Assembly: GCF_000002875.2 (NCBI RefSeq)
Contig: NC_009417.2
Span: forward strand, 1,159,929-1,223,928
From: Leishmania infantum JPCM5
Taxonomy: Eukaryota > Euglenozoa > Kinetoplastea > Trypanosomatida > Trypanosomatidae
Length of the DNA stretch: 64,000 bases
Direction of reading: 5' to 3'
The position numbers and the translations under genes were made by a program. Shown one piece after another: positions 50,788 to 63,100 of this stretch (the first letter of the stretch is position 1; each line of letters starts with the position of its first letter). Under the pieces are notes generated by a model that saw only the letters and a list, made by a program, of their open reading frames with translations, did not search any database and was not told where the DNA came from.

Positions 50788-53153
50788 TCCATCTTCGAGC
50801 TACTGCCGACGCTTATAGAACGCATGTCGCCATGGCTGCTCGTGTGTCTGTGGTTTCCGCCACTGGATGAGTGTTGCAGTGCGGTGACTCAGTCCTCGCT
50901 TCTGGGCCTTCTCCAGCCTACTGTCGCTAAGCAACGAATGGCAATATCCGAGGTCTGGCCGCAGGTGAAGGCTTCAAAGAGCTGTGCCCATTCCTGTGCT
51001 TCTTCGCTTGATGGCATATGTGTTGCTCGCCCTTTTTTGTGGCTTTTCGGTGTGTTGTTGACTCCTACGCACCCCCTTCCCTCTCTACGTTTGGGTTCGT
51101 CGCGATTTGTATACTTACTCCGCTGAGCGGGTTCGTTTTGTCCCGCCTCCCGCATGTGCCTCTCCTTTCCCTCTCCTCCTTTCTGTGTGTGGGTGTTTTG
51201 CTTCCCGTTTTCGCTTTTGCTTTATATCTTCGGCACTGTCCCGGCCCCTGCGTCTCTCTCTCTCTTCCGTCTTCTCCTTCATCCGCGCACGTGCGCACAT
51301 ACACATGGGTGCCAGTCAGCCGGCACGTGCATCTGAGCATATGCTGATCATACTTCCTTTCATCTGTCTTGTTCCTGTCAGCTACTCATCTCTTTTGGTG
51401 GTCAAGTGCGAGGACTCCGCATGTGCGCATGCAGCATCCGTTTTTCTCTGCCTTTCTCCCTCCGTATCTTGAGCCCTTGCCTGTCCCCCGTGCCTCTCTC
51501 TCGTTGCGTGCGCTCTTTTGTTTTCGCGATTCCGCCCTCTGCCATTCCCCCACCTCGCCCGATCCTCTACCGCACACCGCACTCCCCGTGCTTCCCCTTC
51601 ACCTTCCTCGCTGAGCAGCGCCCCTCTTTCCACCTTTCATGCCTCGCCCTCCCTCCTCTACCAGATGCAAAGGGATCTGAGTGCTCTGTGCATGCCCTCT
51701 CCCTTTCTCGGCTGAGTGTTCTCTGGCTTCAAACGCTGCCCACAGTCACCTCATCGCTACACTCTCTTGTTCATCTCAAGCTTCTCCGTGTCCTCTCTTC
51801 GACTCTGCGGAAGGATGCCTGTTGTGAAGGGCCCTGCAGATTCCTTGAGGATGGAAGGCTTGTGCTATACTTCCTCTGTTGACAGCGCTGGATATGACGG
51901 GCACGACAACGCAGCAGCAGCAGCAGCGGAAGTCTCGCAGTGCATCAGCTGTGACAGGAAGGCATTCGGCTCAGACGCTTTTTCCGCCTCTGTCGTGCTT
52001 TTCGCCCCCTCCCCTCTCTCCCTCCCTCATGTGCTGCAGAGTCTGTGCCTTTTTTTGTCTTGGAAGCTTGGACAGGAATGAAGGAGAGATGACCGGAAAA
52101 CGGATATGATGATGAGATGTGAGCGGGCATGCTCTCCGCCGCTCCAACGGCACGCATCGCCAGCCATGCGTCTTCTGCTTACCGCATTTTGTTCTTCTAC
52201 TCCTTTCATGCCTCGAGGGATCGGCCCATCGCACGCTTTGGATTCTCCCCCGCCAACCCCTTTGATTGCCCACCATGGCAGGGATCGTTGGGTGACGGAA
52301 AAGGCGGATGCCTAGGTCTACTTACTCGCGGGTAGTCTTGCCCGATGGTGCCTTGAAGGCAACGGAAGGCTCACGGAGTGCTCTGCCAGCGTTAGCGGTA
52401 TGGAGAGCGCGAGCGGAGGGATACGGTGTCGGTATAGTGCTCCAGGGAGATAGGAAACTCGCCAGTTGGGATCAGTTGGGCGCATGCATCGGAATACATC
52501 GTGCTTATATCTTAGCACCATCCTCTCTCCTCCTCCTATCCGTACGCGTGTACAGTGAGCAAGCATCCCCCCGCACGCATGCAGGTCGCTGGCCCGCACG
52601 ACCAACTCGTTGAACGACCCTTGTGTGCGCGACTGGCTCTCTCTCTTCGTGAAACTTGTTGAGGGAGCAAAGCAGGGGAAAATGCGAAAACATCTGGTCT
52701 CTTTCTCTGCCTCCTGCCCTGCACATGGCTCTCCTCCGCTTCTTCCACTTCTTTTTCGCTGTGTGTTCGAATGCGTGTCTCCGAAACCGACCGGATGATT
52801 CGATGCAGCGGTAACGGAAATGAGACGCGTTGTTTTGTTCAGCACAGACGCGGCGTGCGAGGTTGCGTGAAGCTGTGCGTGCATCGCAGAGGCGCACTGC
52901 GCGAGGAGGCTGATCTGTCGTACGCTCGCTGAGCTCTACTAGCGCCCCTCTCCTTTCCGCCTCTCTTAATTTCTGTAGCGCACACCTATACATGTTCTTT
53001 CTTTTTCCTTCGCTGCGCGGGGGCCCATCTCGGTTTCCGCCACCGTACCCGCTACCACTTCTTGAGTCACCCACCTCCTCACCTCCCTGCTTCCTCCTCC
53101 TCCACGGCGCATGTGTCGTCTGTCTGGCAACCCCCTCTCAACCCTTTTCTTCA
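50788..53153. other. Spacer of the copy-2-only insert
   Basis: About 2.4 kb of CT-rich and mixed DNA. A short protein-like stretch near 51814-51990 (with an Ala run from a GCA repeat) may be another relic but is too weak to call. Confidence 0.35.
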
Positions 53154-54197
53154 GAAGACCTGAACGCTGCTGTGCGCTGCGCTGCCACTCCTTTGCAACG
53201 ATTGCAACTGCAGCAGGCTCGGCTCGCACCGCAAAGAGAAAGGCGTTGCTGCTTGGTGGTCCATCGCGGCAGCACCCCTTCTTTTCTGCTGCTCGAGCTT
53301 ATGTCTAGCACCACATCATTCGCACCCGGATGCTCCGTGGAAGCAGCTGAGCGAGCTGTGCACCGATGCCGGGGCCTCAGCCGTTTTTCAAATAGAGCCC
53401 CGGTCCTTCGTAAGTGCCGCACTGTTGCCCCCCTCTCCTCTCCCCGGCGCGCGCTGGAGGCTGCCGTGGGAAAGCGATCCGGAGCAGCCTGCCGAAGCGC
53501 GGAGCAAGAAGCCGAGCCGCGGCAAGTGACGCAGCAGCAGCAGGTGCTCAGGCTCTCTGTGCCTGACTCCTGACCCATGTATCGTTGCGTTTCCGATGAA
53601 GGCCTATCGACATTATGGGAGGCGGTCAAGAGCAAGCCACCTGCTCCGCGTTTAGACTGGGGACGGCACGAGCGGCTGCACATGCGGGAGTGGCCACGCG
53701 CCTACAGTGGACTCACCGGCTTTGCCCGCACTATCCGCGCGAAGGGCGCCCTAACCCTCGAGTGCAACCGTCATGCCGCGGCGCGGCTGTAGGAGGAGCT
53801 GGCGGGCGTCTGCAAGGGCGCTGCCAACTACCACGCCGACTACGGTAACAGCGACGATGGCGAGTGACATGGCACATCGACTCACTACTACTATCATGAG
53901 GTGGCACCGTGGTACGACCAGGAAGACAGGCGCGAAGGTGTTTTCCTTTTCTTTGCGGACAATGGCTACGACAGCTCCGATGAAGATGAAGGGGACGAGC
54001 GCGAGATGTTCTTTGGCGAGCGTAGACCGCCAACCGTGATGAGAACGGGCGGCGGCAGTCATGGTGTTGGTGGTGGCTGTGCTCCGCGCTACGTAGATGC
54101 TGCCGTGATGCAGCGAATGGCCGAGCTGACGCAAGAGACAGTTCAGCTGCGTGGCGAGGTAGCACGGCTGCGAGAGGAACAGAAGCTTCAACGGTGA
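53154..54197 (+). pseudogene. Decayed gene with acidic region and coiled coil, copy 2
   Basis: Complete counterpart of 35301-36238. In one frame: EDLNAAVRCAATPLQRLQLQ near the start, TGA 53571-53573, a 71-codon piece to TAG 53790-53792, TGA 53865-53867, then the acidic and heptad-like end to TGA 54195-54197. The same stops as copy 1 show common decay before duplication. A product of about 350 residues is implied for the ancestor. Confidence 0.5.
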
Positions 54198-55242
54198 TGA
54201 GAAGAGGGGGAGATGCGGGTGCTCCATGGTCAGAGTCGGGGAATCGATTTGAGCGCCGAATGGCGGGTGCGTCTCGACTGCACGGCGCATGACGTCGCCG
54301 GCTAGCAAGGTCGCATGTTTGAGAGAGAAGGCGCGGCACGATCTCTGCGCGGCTCTGTCTCCGTGTCTGATCGTTTCCAGTACGCCATTCCTTCTTTTGC
54401 CGGTATGTGTGTGTTTGCTCTTTGATTCCCTCGCTTGCGGCTCCCTCGCTGTCCCACTCTGGTTTGCACAGCGGTGGGGCGCGCACTCCCATGCGCTCGT
54501 CTGTGTGCACCGTATGACGCGAGTGTGCAGCCCTCTCCCCTTGATCACTGCTTTCGTGTACCTTGCTCTTTCCTTTCAGGCGCTGCTGCACACCTGTCAG
54601 CTCTCTTCCTGTTTACTTGAAAGAGGTGAGACAGCAGCGAGGCAGCTGTCTTCGTGCAACGTGATGTGCCACTGACGCGAGCGTGTGTGGTCACCGTGCG
54701 TACGAGCACCACAGTAGCACCGACGAACGACAGATTGACCTGACTCTGGGAACGCTACTACAAACGCCGTCCCTCTCTCCTCCTTGTGGACGAGGAGGGC
54801 AGGACGCGGCAGCGCACGGGTTTTCTGAGAGCCCAGTCCGCTGTGGTGCCGTCGATCTCATTCCTGGCGGCTGCTGTGCCGACTCTCACGCACACGGAGG
54901 GAAAAGGTTGTGTAGAGGCACTTTGCAGGTGAGCACCACCTGGTGCAAACTCATGCCGACACCCTTGTCGCCATGCTCTGCTCTGCATGCGCCCGAATGC
55001 CCTTCACCTCTTTCTCCTCACGCTCGTGTTTCCCCGCATCATGGACTTGTGGCGCGCTGGACATCTGGATCTGCTCCCCATCCTCCCCGTCCTCCACTGC
55101 CTCTCTTGCATCTCCTAGAGCTCTTCGAGCAGTGCATTGAAAGGGAACACACCTCCTGCAGCTACTCCTCTTAGTCACCGCGAGCTTTTACATACCCTCA
55201 CACCTCCATATTGCCCAGCCACATCACTCAGCATTCGCGCAG
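54198..55242. other. Spacer with candidate acceptor (copy 2)
   Basis: Duplicate of 36239-37283, with the pyrimidine tract ending in AG at 55117-55118 as likely acceptor for 55243. No gene seen. Confidence 0.45.
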
Positions 55243-55572
55243 ATGGGATCGACATGGACCGTGACTTTCACCGTAACTGGTGCAAAGCTCTTTGGCATTG
55301 TTTTCGGCATTCTACTTTTAATCGGTCTCATCGTTGGCATCATTTTCCTCATCCTGTGGCGCAAGCAAGTCGCGCGTAAACGGCGCCTCGCTTCGAATGC
55401 ACAGACTGAGGATGTTCAGTACGGTGATTCGGTCCCTCCCGCTGGAGGCCCTTATGGAGGACAGCCAATGGCTCAGGGCGGGCCGGTGGCATATCAAGGG
55501 CCCGTCACTTATGCGGGTCCATCTGGTGTACCACCGACAAATCCCGGAGGGGCGCCAAATACCTACGCTTGA
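55243..55572 (+). CDS. Small single-pass membrane protein with Pro/Gly/Tyr tail, variant 2
   Basis: A 109-residue protein. A Thr-rich N-terminus (MGSTWTVTFTVTGAK) is followed by a long aliphatic helix (about 16-40, LFGIVFGILLLIGLIVGIIF) and WRKQVARKRR, then the same tail as variant 1 (QYGDSVPPAGGPYGGQPMAQ). The upstream DNA is identical to copy 1 up to the ATG. From codon 2 to about codon 56 the coding sequence differs at a large share of positions and lacks the Cys residues of variant 1. Both variants keep the frame, the helix and the basic stop-transfer, so both are probably expressed. Stop codons and the in-frame relic after the stop are shared. Confidence 0.75.
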   Translation: MGSTWTVTFTVTGAKLFGIVFGILLLIGLIVGIIFLILWRKQVARKRRLASNAQTEDVQYGDSVPPAGGPYGGQPMAQGGPVAYQGPVTYAGPSGVPPTNPGGAPNTYA

Positions 55573-56307
55573 CATCATCTCTTGCAGTAATCACCGCCGT
55601 ACCCAGGTGTAGTGTTGGAGCAACAACAGCAGCCGGGCAGTGCCACTGATGCATCGGCTGTGTATGGCACGGCGCCCCACTAGGTGCAGCCGAGCAAACA
55701 GCAGACGGGGAGTACGAGACCTGTGGCACCTCCGCGAGCATGGGTAGCGTAGTAGTCCGTGCTGCGTCGGCGATATCGCTCGGTCTTTCGGAGCCACTCC
55801 GCCTGATGGGCCCCGTGGTTACTGTACTGTTGTCTGGTTTTTGTTTCATCCTACCGCGTTTGTCTGTCAGCGTCTGTGGTGGTGATGCCGATGAGCAACA
55901 CCCATCATGTATTTGTCAGTCTAATTGTGCGCGATGCTTTAGTTGCCTCTTGTTTCGCTGCGACATACCGCCACACCCCCTCCTCCTCTATTGCTCTCTC
56001 CTCACAGGCCATGGGTGTGTTGTGTGCCTCGGCTCTGCAAGCTGGAGGCGGCGTATCGCCCTCTATCCATCCCCTTCACGCCATTCTTCTTGCATACGTC
56101 ATGCTAACTTTAGTTTCAACTCAGCAATCTTCTACGGTAATTTCTCTTCCTTCCGATGCTCCTTTGTTTGCTCATAATTCGTTGCTTTTCTATCTTCATC
56201 CTATCTCACCCTTTCTTTCTCTTGTGCTGAGTCTCTCTTCGCGCTGCGCGTGTCGGTGTCCACTTCCCTCCTTGCTGTTTTGTTGTAGATCCCCATGCTC
56301 TAACTCT

Positions 56308-56682
56308 CCCTGGTGATAGTGCCCGTCGCCTCACGGTAGCGCCAGGGCCTAGTGCCCAGCGTGCGGGGACGCCAAGGGCCTGCAGCCCGCCCTGGAAGGG
56401 GGGTGGTGCGGCTGCGGACTCTCGATGTCGGCGGACAGGCCTGGGCTGGCGCTGCGCGGAGGAGGCCTGCAGTCATGAGCGCGTTTGCACCAGCTCACCA
56501 CGAATCGTGTCGGCGATCAAACGAGTAGGCGCATCCCACCTGCTGTGTTTCTGCTTTTGCTGCGTTGCGGCGGTGTTGGGTGGGCCCGCTCCTGGGCATC
56601 GCCGTGGTGCAGCAGAGGTAGGTGAACGGTGGCCGTGTGTGTCTACTGGCTGACTTGTTCGTGGTACAATGCCACGTTGAAG
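56308..56682 (+). mobile_element. Short retroposon piece, duplicate of 38343-38720
   Basis: Same 5' hallmark (CCCTGGTGATAGTGCCC) and same end. It lacks one GGT in the GGTGGTGCGG stretch near 56404, one of the few differences from the other copies. Confidence 0.75.
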
Positions 56683-57151
56683 AAAAAATGTCGAGTGGAA
56701 GCAATATCCTTGCTCCACCCGTCAGTGTTACTTCTCGGTTCCAGTCGTTTTGAAAACGAGCCCGAATGACCTTATGGTCCCTTCTCTCGTTATTTCCACT
56801 GTCCGTGTCTCCATATTAAGTCCCGCCCACCCGACCCCCCCCTGCGCCTTCGCCCCCTCCCTCGTCACGCCTCCGCCCGGTGGGACAGGAAGCTGGAAGA
56901 ACGGATGGCACCGCGCTCTCGTCGATATACAGACACAGCGCGTACGCGTATCTATGCTTTTGCAGAAAAGAAGCGTTGTACTCCCTCCGGCGCGGCCTCG
57001 GTGTAAGCGGCACGATCGCACACATGTCAGAAGCCGGATCGATTGAGATGAATGTGCGGACTCCCCAACGGCTTCCGTGTAACTCTCTCCCTTCCTTCAC
57101 CTCTCTCTCTCTCACGCTGGAAACTGAACGGAAGTATTCGCGCATACAATG

Positions 57152-60100
57152 GCGGCGACGTCCTGGTTCTCTAGGGGGCGCGCCGTGCGCCGTTGAACCG
57201 CAGCCACGCGTCTACCGGGCGCTCCCTGCACGTCATTGCTTATTCTTTGGGTACGTGCTGCGCGGTAGGCGTGCCTACACGGACATGGCTGCACCGCACG
57301 CCTTGACGCAGGCGGGGCCGCGGCCATGAGTCCTGTGGCAGCGGGTGCGTCGAGCGGAAGGGGCCCGCGGATAGGCATGCGCCTGCTCGCGAGGAGACCA
57401 CGTAGCCTGCCGCTCCGAAGGGGCACCGGAGGGCAACCGCAGGCGCCCGACGGCGGAAGCCCGTGCAGCGCGAGCGATCCGCGAATCTCGCGCGGCATAT
57501 CGGGCACAGCGCCGGGACGGACGCCCTCGGTAGGCAAAGCAGGGCGGGCGGAGGCTCTGGCGGGTGCGGGGTACCACAATGCTAGCGGAGACGTGGGCAG
57601 CACACCATCTGCGCTCCGCGTTGTCACTGCGGGTCACCCGCCGTTGCAGGAATCCGAAGCACCAGCCGGGTGCCCGTGCGGGACTGCACGAGCACCGTCT
57701 CCTGTCGTCTTGTAAGCTGGGCAGCCGCGTCCTTCTGGTGTGGGACGACTGCCGCCAAGGAGCTGTTGTCTCAGTGTGTCGCATCGCGATCGCGGTTTTG
57801 ATAGATGTCGCTCTTGCGTCTGAGGCTGGCGGCCAGATCGGTAATCTGTGCAGCTGGCTTTGGCTCTTGTGGCATTGCTGATTCGCCAAGGTTGTGGGTG
57901 TGCTTTATCCAGAATGGCTACAGGCAAACTGAAATTTGGCGCGTGCTACCACCGCGCACGAGGGGGGAGGTGTGTACGTGAAGAGCTGTGAGTTGTGTCG
58001 ATGCCTGTACACCCGAATGAGAGCTGCCGAAGTGCTGTGACGACACTGTGGTCCGGCCTGTGCACCTCTCGCCTCAAATATGCAAGGTGGCGACCTGGGG
58101 TGACTGCAGAATGACACAAGCGGGCGCGGCGCAACTGCTTGTATGGGGTCGAGTGGACAGGAGATCGGCCTCTTCGAGTAGAGCTCGATTGTCTGCGTTT
58201 TTGGGGGTGGCCACTGCGACGGCTGCTACTCTGGCGTGAAGGTCCACACAGGCTTCCTGCAGTTTCCAACCAGCACTCTCCGACCACGCGGCGGCACCGT
58301 GGAGCAACGCTGTCTCCAGCCGTGCCATGGAGTAGCGGAGGAGATCCGTGGACGGGTCGCATTCGTGCGGGCACACTGCCCTCAGCATGGCACGCCGGGT
58401 TTTACCCACTTTGACAACCGCTGCAGCCTGTGGGCCAATGCGGCGCGTGGGCTGGGTGTCCACGCGAAGGCGGGGTTGGCGATGCTCTTCTAGGTGCGTG
58501 CTTGCAGCAGAGAGCTGCTGCTGCTTGCAGTGCGGCGCACCGGCGAGTTTGCGCCTACTGTTGGGGTCGCTCAGCTGTAAGAACTTTTCCACCCCTCAGA
58601 GGGCGAATCGCAGTGTGGTGTGATGAGCACAGAAGGCGTGGTGCCGTGCCGGCATCCGGTTGCGCTGCACGATCGGGGGTCCACCACCCTGATGAGGCGA
58701 AGAGGGTCCAGGAGGGATGGTTGTGTGACTGGGCATGCAAGCCTTGCAATCTTCGACTTGTTCTTGTGGGCGCGAACACAGAGGGCGGGGCGATGGTCTG
58801 GGAGAGCGATGATGCGGCGAGTGTGGTGCGGGCCGCGTTTGGGCCTCTGAGGGGCCGTGATGTTCGCAGCCGCGTGTGCCGGTGTAGGGCCGACAAATGC
58901 CGCGGCGGTCTTGGTACCTTGCTGGCGCGGCACTGGCTTGTTGGGGGAGCAGCCCCAGGGGGGGGGGTCTACAGCGGAGCGAGGTGAAGATGGAGGCCGT
59001 ACGGGTGCTGCTGGAGCGTGTATCGCAGAACGGTCGCGCAGTCGTCGCGAGGCGATTCGCTGAAGGGGCTTTTTCGCCGGGCGCTGGTCAGCGCCACAGG
59101 GCGGGGCGGAGTGAGGGCGCAGCAGGATTGCATCCATCCCTCGAGGCTGGCTCTTTGATAAGCATGCCCGAGAGAGGGCGGCGTGCAGGGTACCCTCTAG
59201 AGAGCCGCGTCAGTTTTGGCGTCCAGAACGGTTTGCAAGCGGCTTTAACACATGGAGCAGCTTTCCAGTTGGTCTTGACCACAAACCTCGTTATGAATTT
59301 CACCTCATGTATGAGAGAGACTTCATGGTTGTGTATGTTGTGGCTTTGACTGCATGGACGATCCGCCTTTCCTCCCCTGGTGTGCTTTAGGGTTGCCGCG
59401 CACTCTGCGATCCCCGCTTCCTCGCGACTGTGGCTGGCAGAGCCTTTGCGGGCCGATTTTTCAGCCAGGGCATCAGCCCAGGCGCCCCGCCACAACCCCC
59501 TTTTTACCCCAACATCGCCTCGCCGGCTTTCGCGCGATGGCCGGCGCGAGGCTGCCGGACGCCCCCGTGGCCCCCAAAGCCCTCCTCCCGAAGGGGGCAC
59601 CCGCCCAAAAGCCCCGCGCGGCAAAGCGCCCGCCCGGGAAAGGCGGGGCCGGGGGCCGCGCCCGGCGACAGGCCCACACACCCCAAAACGCGACCCGAAA
59701 GGGCGCGCCGGGGCCACCGAAGCAAAGCCCCACACCCGAGAACGGGGGGCTTGGGGCCGAAGCCTATGCGCACACCCCCTCGCCCACAACGACGCCGCCG
59801 CCGCGCCTCCTTTCCCTATGCAAAGACGCCGAAAACCAAAGAACAAGCGCCTCACAGACCCGTTGGGGTGCAATGCGCCTTTTTCTGAGCACAGACTTGC
59901 GCGAGCATTCGCTAAGGAGCCGGGCTGAGCACCGCCCGGCGTCGTTCAGCCCACTCCGATTCCAGAGCACACACCCCGCCCCCTTGGCCCCGCGCCACGC
60001 CCAATACCGCCGCAACGCAGCAAAAGCAGAAACACAGCAGGTGGGATGCGCCTACTCGTTTGATCGCCGACACGATTCGTGGTGAGCTGGTGCAAACGCG

Positions 60101-60171
60101 CTCATGACTGCAGGCCTCCTCCGCGCAGCGCCAGCCCAGGCCTGTCCGCCGACATCGAGAGTCCGCAGCCG
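57152..60171 (-). mobile_element. Large degenerate ingi/L1Tc-clade non-LTR retroposon, about 3 kb
   Basis: On the minus strand it starts inside block A (60171, 5'-truncated), runs through a unique interior and ends in block B (57152, 3'-truncated). A 172-codon minus frame (58592-58074) contains TRRIGPQAAAVVKVGKTRRA, LLRYSMARLETALLHGAAAW and LHARVAAVAVATPKNADN, then RALLEEADLL. This order is the region following the polymerase core in non-LTR reverse transcriptases, where ingi-clade proteins have ...YGA..W...LQ...AR...G... and ...EA.L. A zinc-finger-like LCPICHARFADRS is in block B. The frames are broken, so it is dead. 59450-59800 is extremely GC-rich. Confidence 0.65.
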
Positions 60172-63100
60172 TACAACCCGCTGAGCAAGTGCGCCTAAAA
60201 GAGGGAAATCCTTTGAACTATGCTTTCCGAAGTCAAAATCATCGTTGTCGTTTAGTAAGAGACTTGCGGAAGTCAAGTGCTGCCTTGCTGTGGAGCCTTG
60301 GCGATGTCTTCTGTTCACATGGCGCCTTCTGACGATTGAACAAAATCTCGTGAGACAAGCTGCGGGCGCCCCCCCCCCCACCTGTGCGGGTCCCCGCGGC
60401 GAAGGCGGCGGTGAGGGTGTGGCCGATCCCCGCTCGAGGACGAGATTTCAAAGCCCAAATCGAGATAACAACCCGCCCTTCCAACCGCCACGGAAGCGCC
60501 CCAGGCCCCGCCCTTTCCCCCAGAGAAGCTCTGCGGGACAGATCACCAACTATCCCCAGGAGTAAATTCACAGGGAGTTGCACACCAGATAGCCAAGGGC
60601 TTCATCCTAGGTGGACGGCATCTTCGAGTGTGCGCCTCCGTTTTTCCTGCGCAAATTGGAAATAATCACGAACAGCCACTGAGTTTGCCGAACCAAGCGA
60701 TGTACCGACAAATTTTCCGTGTTACTAGAGCTTGGGCTGTCAAGCCAAATACAATATGTGTTACCTCTAGGCGGTATGTTTCTTAGAGGCTGAGCTTTTC
60801 TTTCCTCCTGTGTTTCGTGAGTATTTTCCGTGCATGTTCACGAGTGCGCAATGTATGTAGCACACGTGAAGGTTCCGTCCTGACCACTTTGCTTCCCGAA
60901 AATTGTATATCGAACTGACCAGTAGTCAGCGAGGAGCGCAGCGTCTTGCTTCATTGGCGTGTAAAGACAGTTTTGCGCTTCGCTCGAAGCTTCATCGCCT
61001 GATTTTTACGCCTGTACATTGTAAAAAGTAAGTACAGCAGCCGTGCAGATATTCTCGACCCTCGCTGGTAGGACATGCGAGCTGTATATGTGTGCTCAGA
61101 TTTGCACAGCGGAAAATTTACAGGACTGTCTTGACTCTATGCGCCTTCCCATGTGATAGAAATGCTGCTATACAAGCTTCCGAGCAAGTTGCACCCCAAT
61201 AAGGTTACGAGCACGCCAGAAATGCGCTTTTCAGCGCACAGTGGGAATATTTGGTGTAGCTCGCCGCTTTTATTGCAGTGAGACCAAACTTTCGAATGCG
61301 CTACAATCGCATCAACACAAGCTCCATAGCTATGCGTTCCTATCGCTCGGTTATGCATTAGGGCTGGCAACTTCTTGACACTGCTTTTGTAGTATTCGGA
61401 TGAAGCGACGCAGTGTACTGCCTCCATGCGCTGTTTTTGCCACGAGTTGCATATTTTTCCTTGTCTTCCTCGTAAGTCGAAGTGTATTCGGCATTTTGTT
61501 TTTCGCCTTTTCGCGTTGTGTTCTGGTATAAGTTTTCTGGGCGTATTCAAGCTCTATTCGCACCTCTGAAGTGAGGTGGGAAAGGTAGGGATGACTACCT
61601 CCTATAGCTCTAAACCAGTTAGTAGTGAGAAATATGTTGCATGGGTTGATGATTGTGTTACGTCCTCAATGTTAAGTTGGCTGACGGAAAGTACGTCTGG
61701 CTCGTGTCACTGAAGTCATCAGAGTCTGCCATCGTCTGGCAAATCCCAACAAGAAGGAAAAACACGCTGGCCTCTGCCTCGCAACACATTTTTTTCCTTC
61801 TGTCTGTTGTCATCAACCTTGGCTCTCTATTCACAAAATTAAGCAACACTTCCGTCATTATATTTTCTTTTGATCGCTGGCTCCGCTGTTTTATACTTGA
61901 AATCCAGCATTTTTTCAGTGTGCTAATGACTGAGTCTCCAGATTACTAGCGTAGCGCCCAGAAAACGTGCTTTTGTACCCTTTTTGTGGAAAAGACGTCG
62001 TTTGAAATGTTTTCTGTTCTTTTTGCCGAAAAGTGCCGGGCACTCCGAAAGGAGCAGCACTTCCTTTTCTAATCCATGCGTGCGAGTGTGGGGACTGTGC
62101 GGGGTCAATGGACACCAAGAAGAAAATCTCGTCTACAGCGCAGCGTCAGAAAGGAGTTGGGTGGCATTTGCTTCTCCACGCGATCGCACTCCCAGTTAGT
62201 GTTCCGCTCGCGTTTTCCAGATTGTACAAAAAGTTTCTTCACCGTTTTTTTTTATGTTGTTTTCACTACAGCTGGTAACTAAGAGGGTCTTCGTCGTATA
62301 GAAGCGGCTGATTTTTCTTTTGACCTTTGCTACGTTCACTTTTTTCTCTCCGGTCGACCGGTTCTTATAGCGTACTCAGGGTTGATGAATTCGAAATCAC
62401 AGAATAGTTTTTCGACTAGCTGCATGATACTGCGCTAGCACGACCTGAACAGAGCGTTTCTAATGTATAACGTGCCTTATTTTTTATTGCTGATGAAGGG
62501 AATGGACTAAAGAAGTGATTCTCGTAGCGACCATATGTGTCTTTGATATGCAGCGTTGGTGGGCATGTTCACGAAGCAGCGGGAATGATGTGGCTGGATA
62601 TTCTCCAAAGAGAGCACTTAATCTGTGCACACTTTTTCCCCTTTACTGTTAAGCGGTTATAAAGCATGAGCATTATGCAGTTTCTGCGGCAGCATGCTTT
62701 TTTTTCTTGCTATTCAACTCTGTCGCAAACCGCGTATTTTCAATTTCCCCCCTGGATGCATGTTTGAGTGCTCCACACAAAGGCGTCTCTGAACTAATGC
62801 ACCTGATGCTCACAAGTGAGACAGTTCTCTCAGGGGTCAGAACTCTTCTAGGTGCCCATTCGACGCAAGCACGTAACTTAGCTGAGACTCACGCGAACCA
62901 GGGGTTTTCCATAGATAGAAGACTCTTTACCATAGCTGCTAGCAAACGTGGGGCAATTTCTTGAACGGGAAAGGGAGGAACGAGCTGAATCGCTGCTTTC
63001 ACAGATTCTGTTTCAGGCGGCATCATTTTTATTTTTTTTTTGGCCTTACTCCACCTGATTCTGCCTGGACTGATTCACTATAAGAGGGATTGATGTGGTT

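Larger units (their letters stand above)
39849..57787 (+). repeat. Duplicated segment, copy 2 (complete, 17.9 kb)
   Basis: Contains the parts matching copy 1 (39849-43186 and 53261-57787) plus the 10 kb insert missing from copy 1. The left edge lies in block A and the right edge in block B of retroposons, where the sequence passes into the interior of the large element. Confidence 0.85.

Noticed and set aside
57152..60171. Assignment of the repeat family to TATE or SLACS/CZAR elements
   Set aside because: No telomeric hexamer arrays, no spliced-leader gene target and no visible tyrosine-recombinase motif; the 5' hallmark and RT remnant fit the ingi/L1Tc clade better. A database comparison is still needed.
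61137..61550. 137-codon minus-strand frame in the AT-rich block
   Set aside because: Ordinary composition but no recognisable motif, and other frames nearby are similar; insufficient to call a gene.
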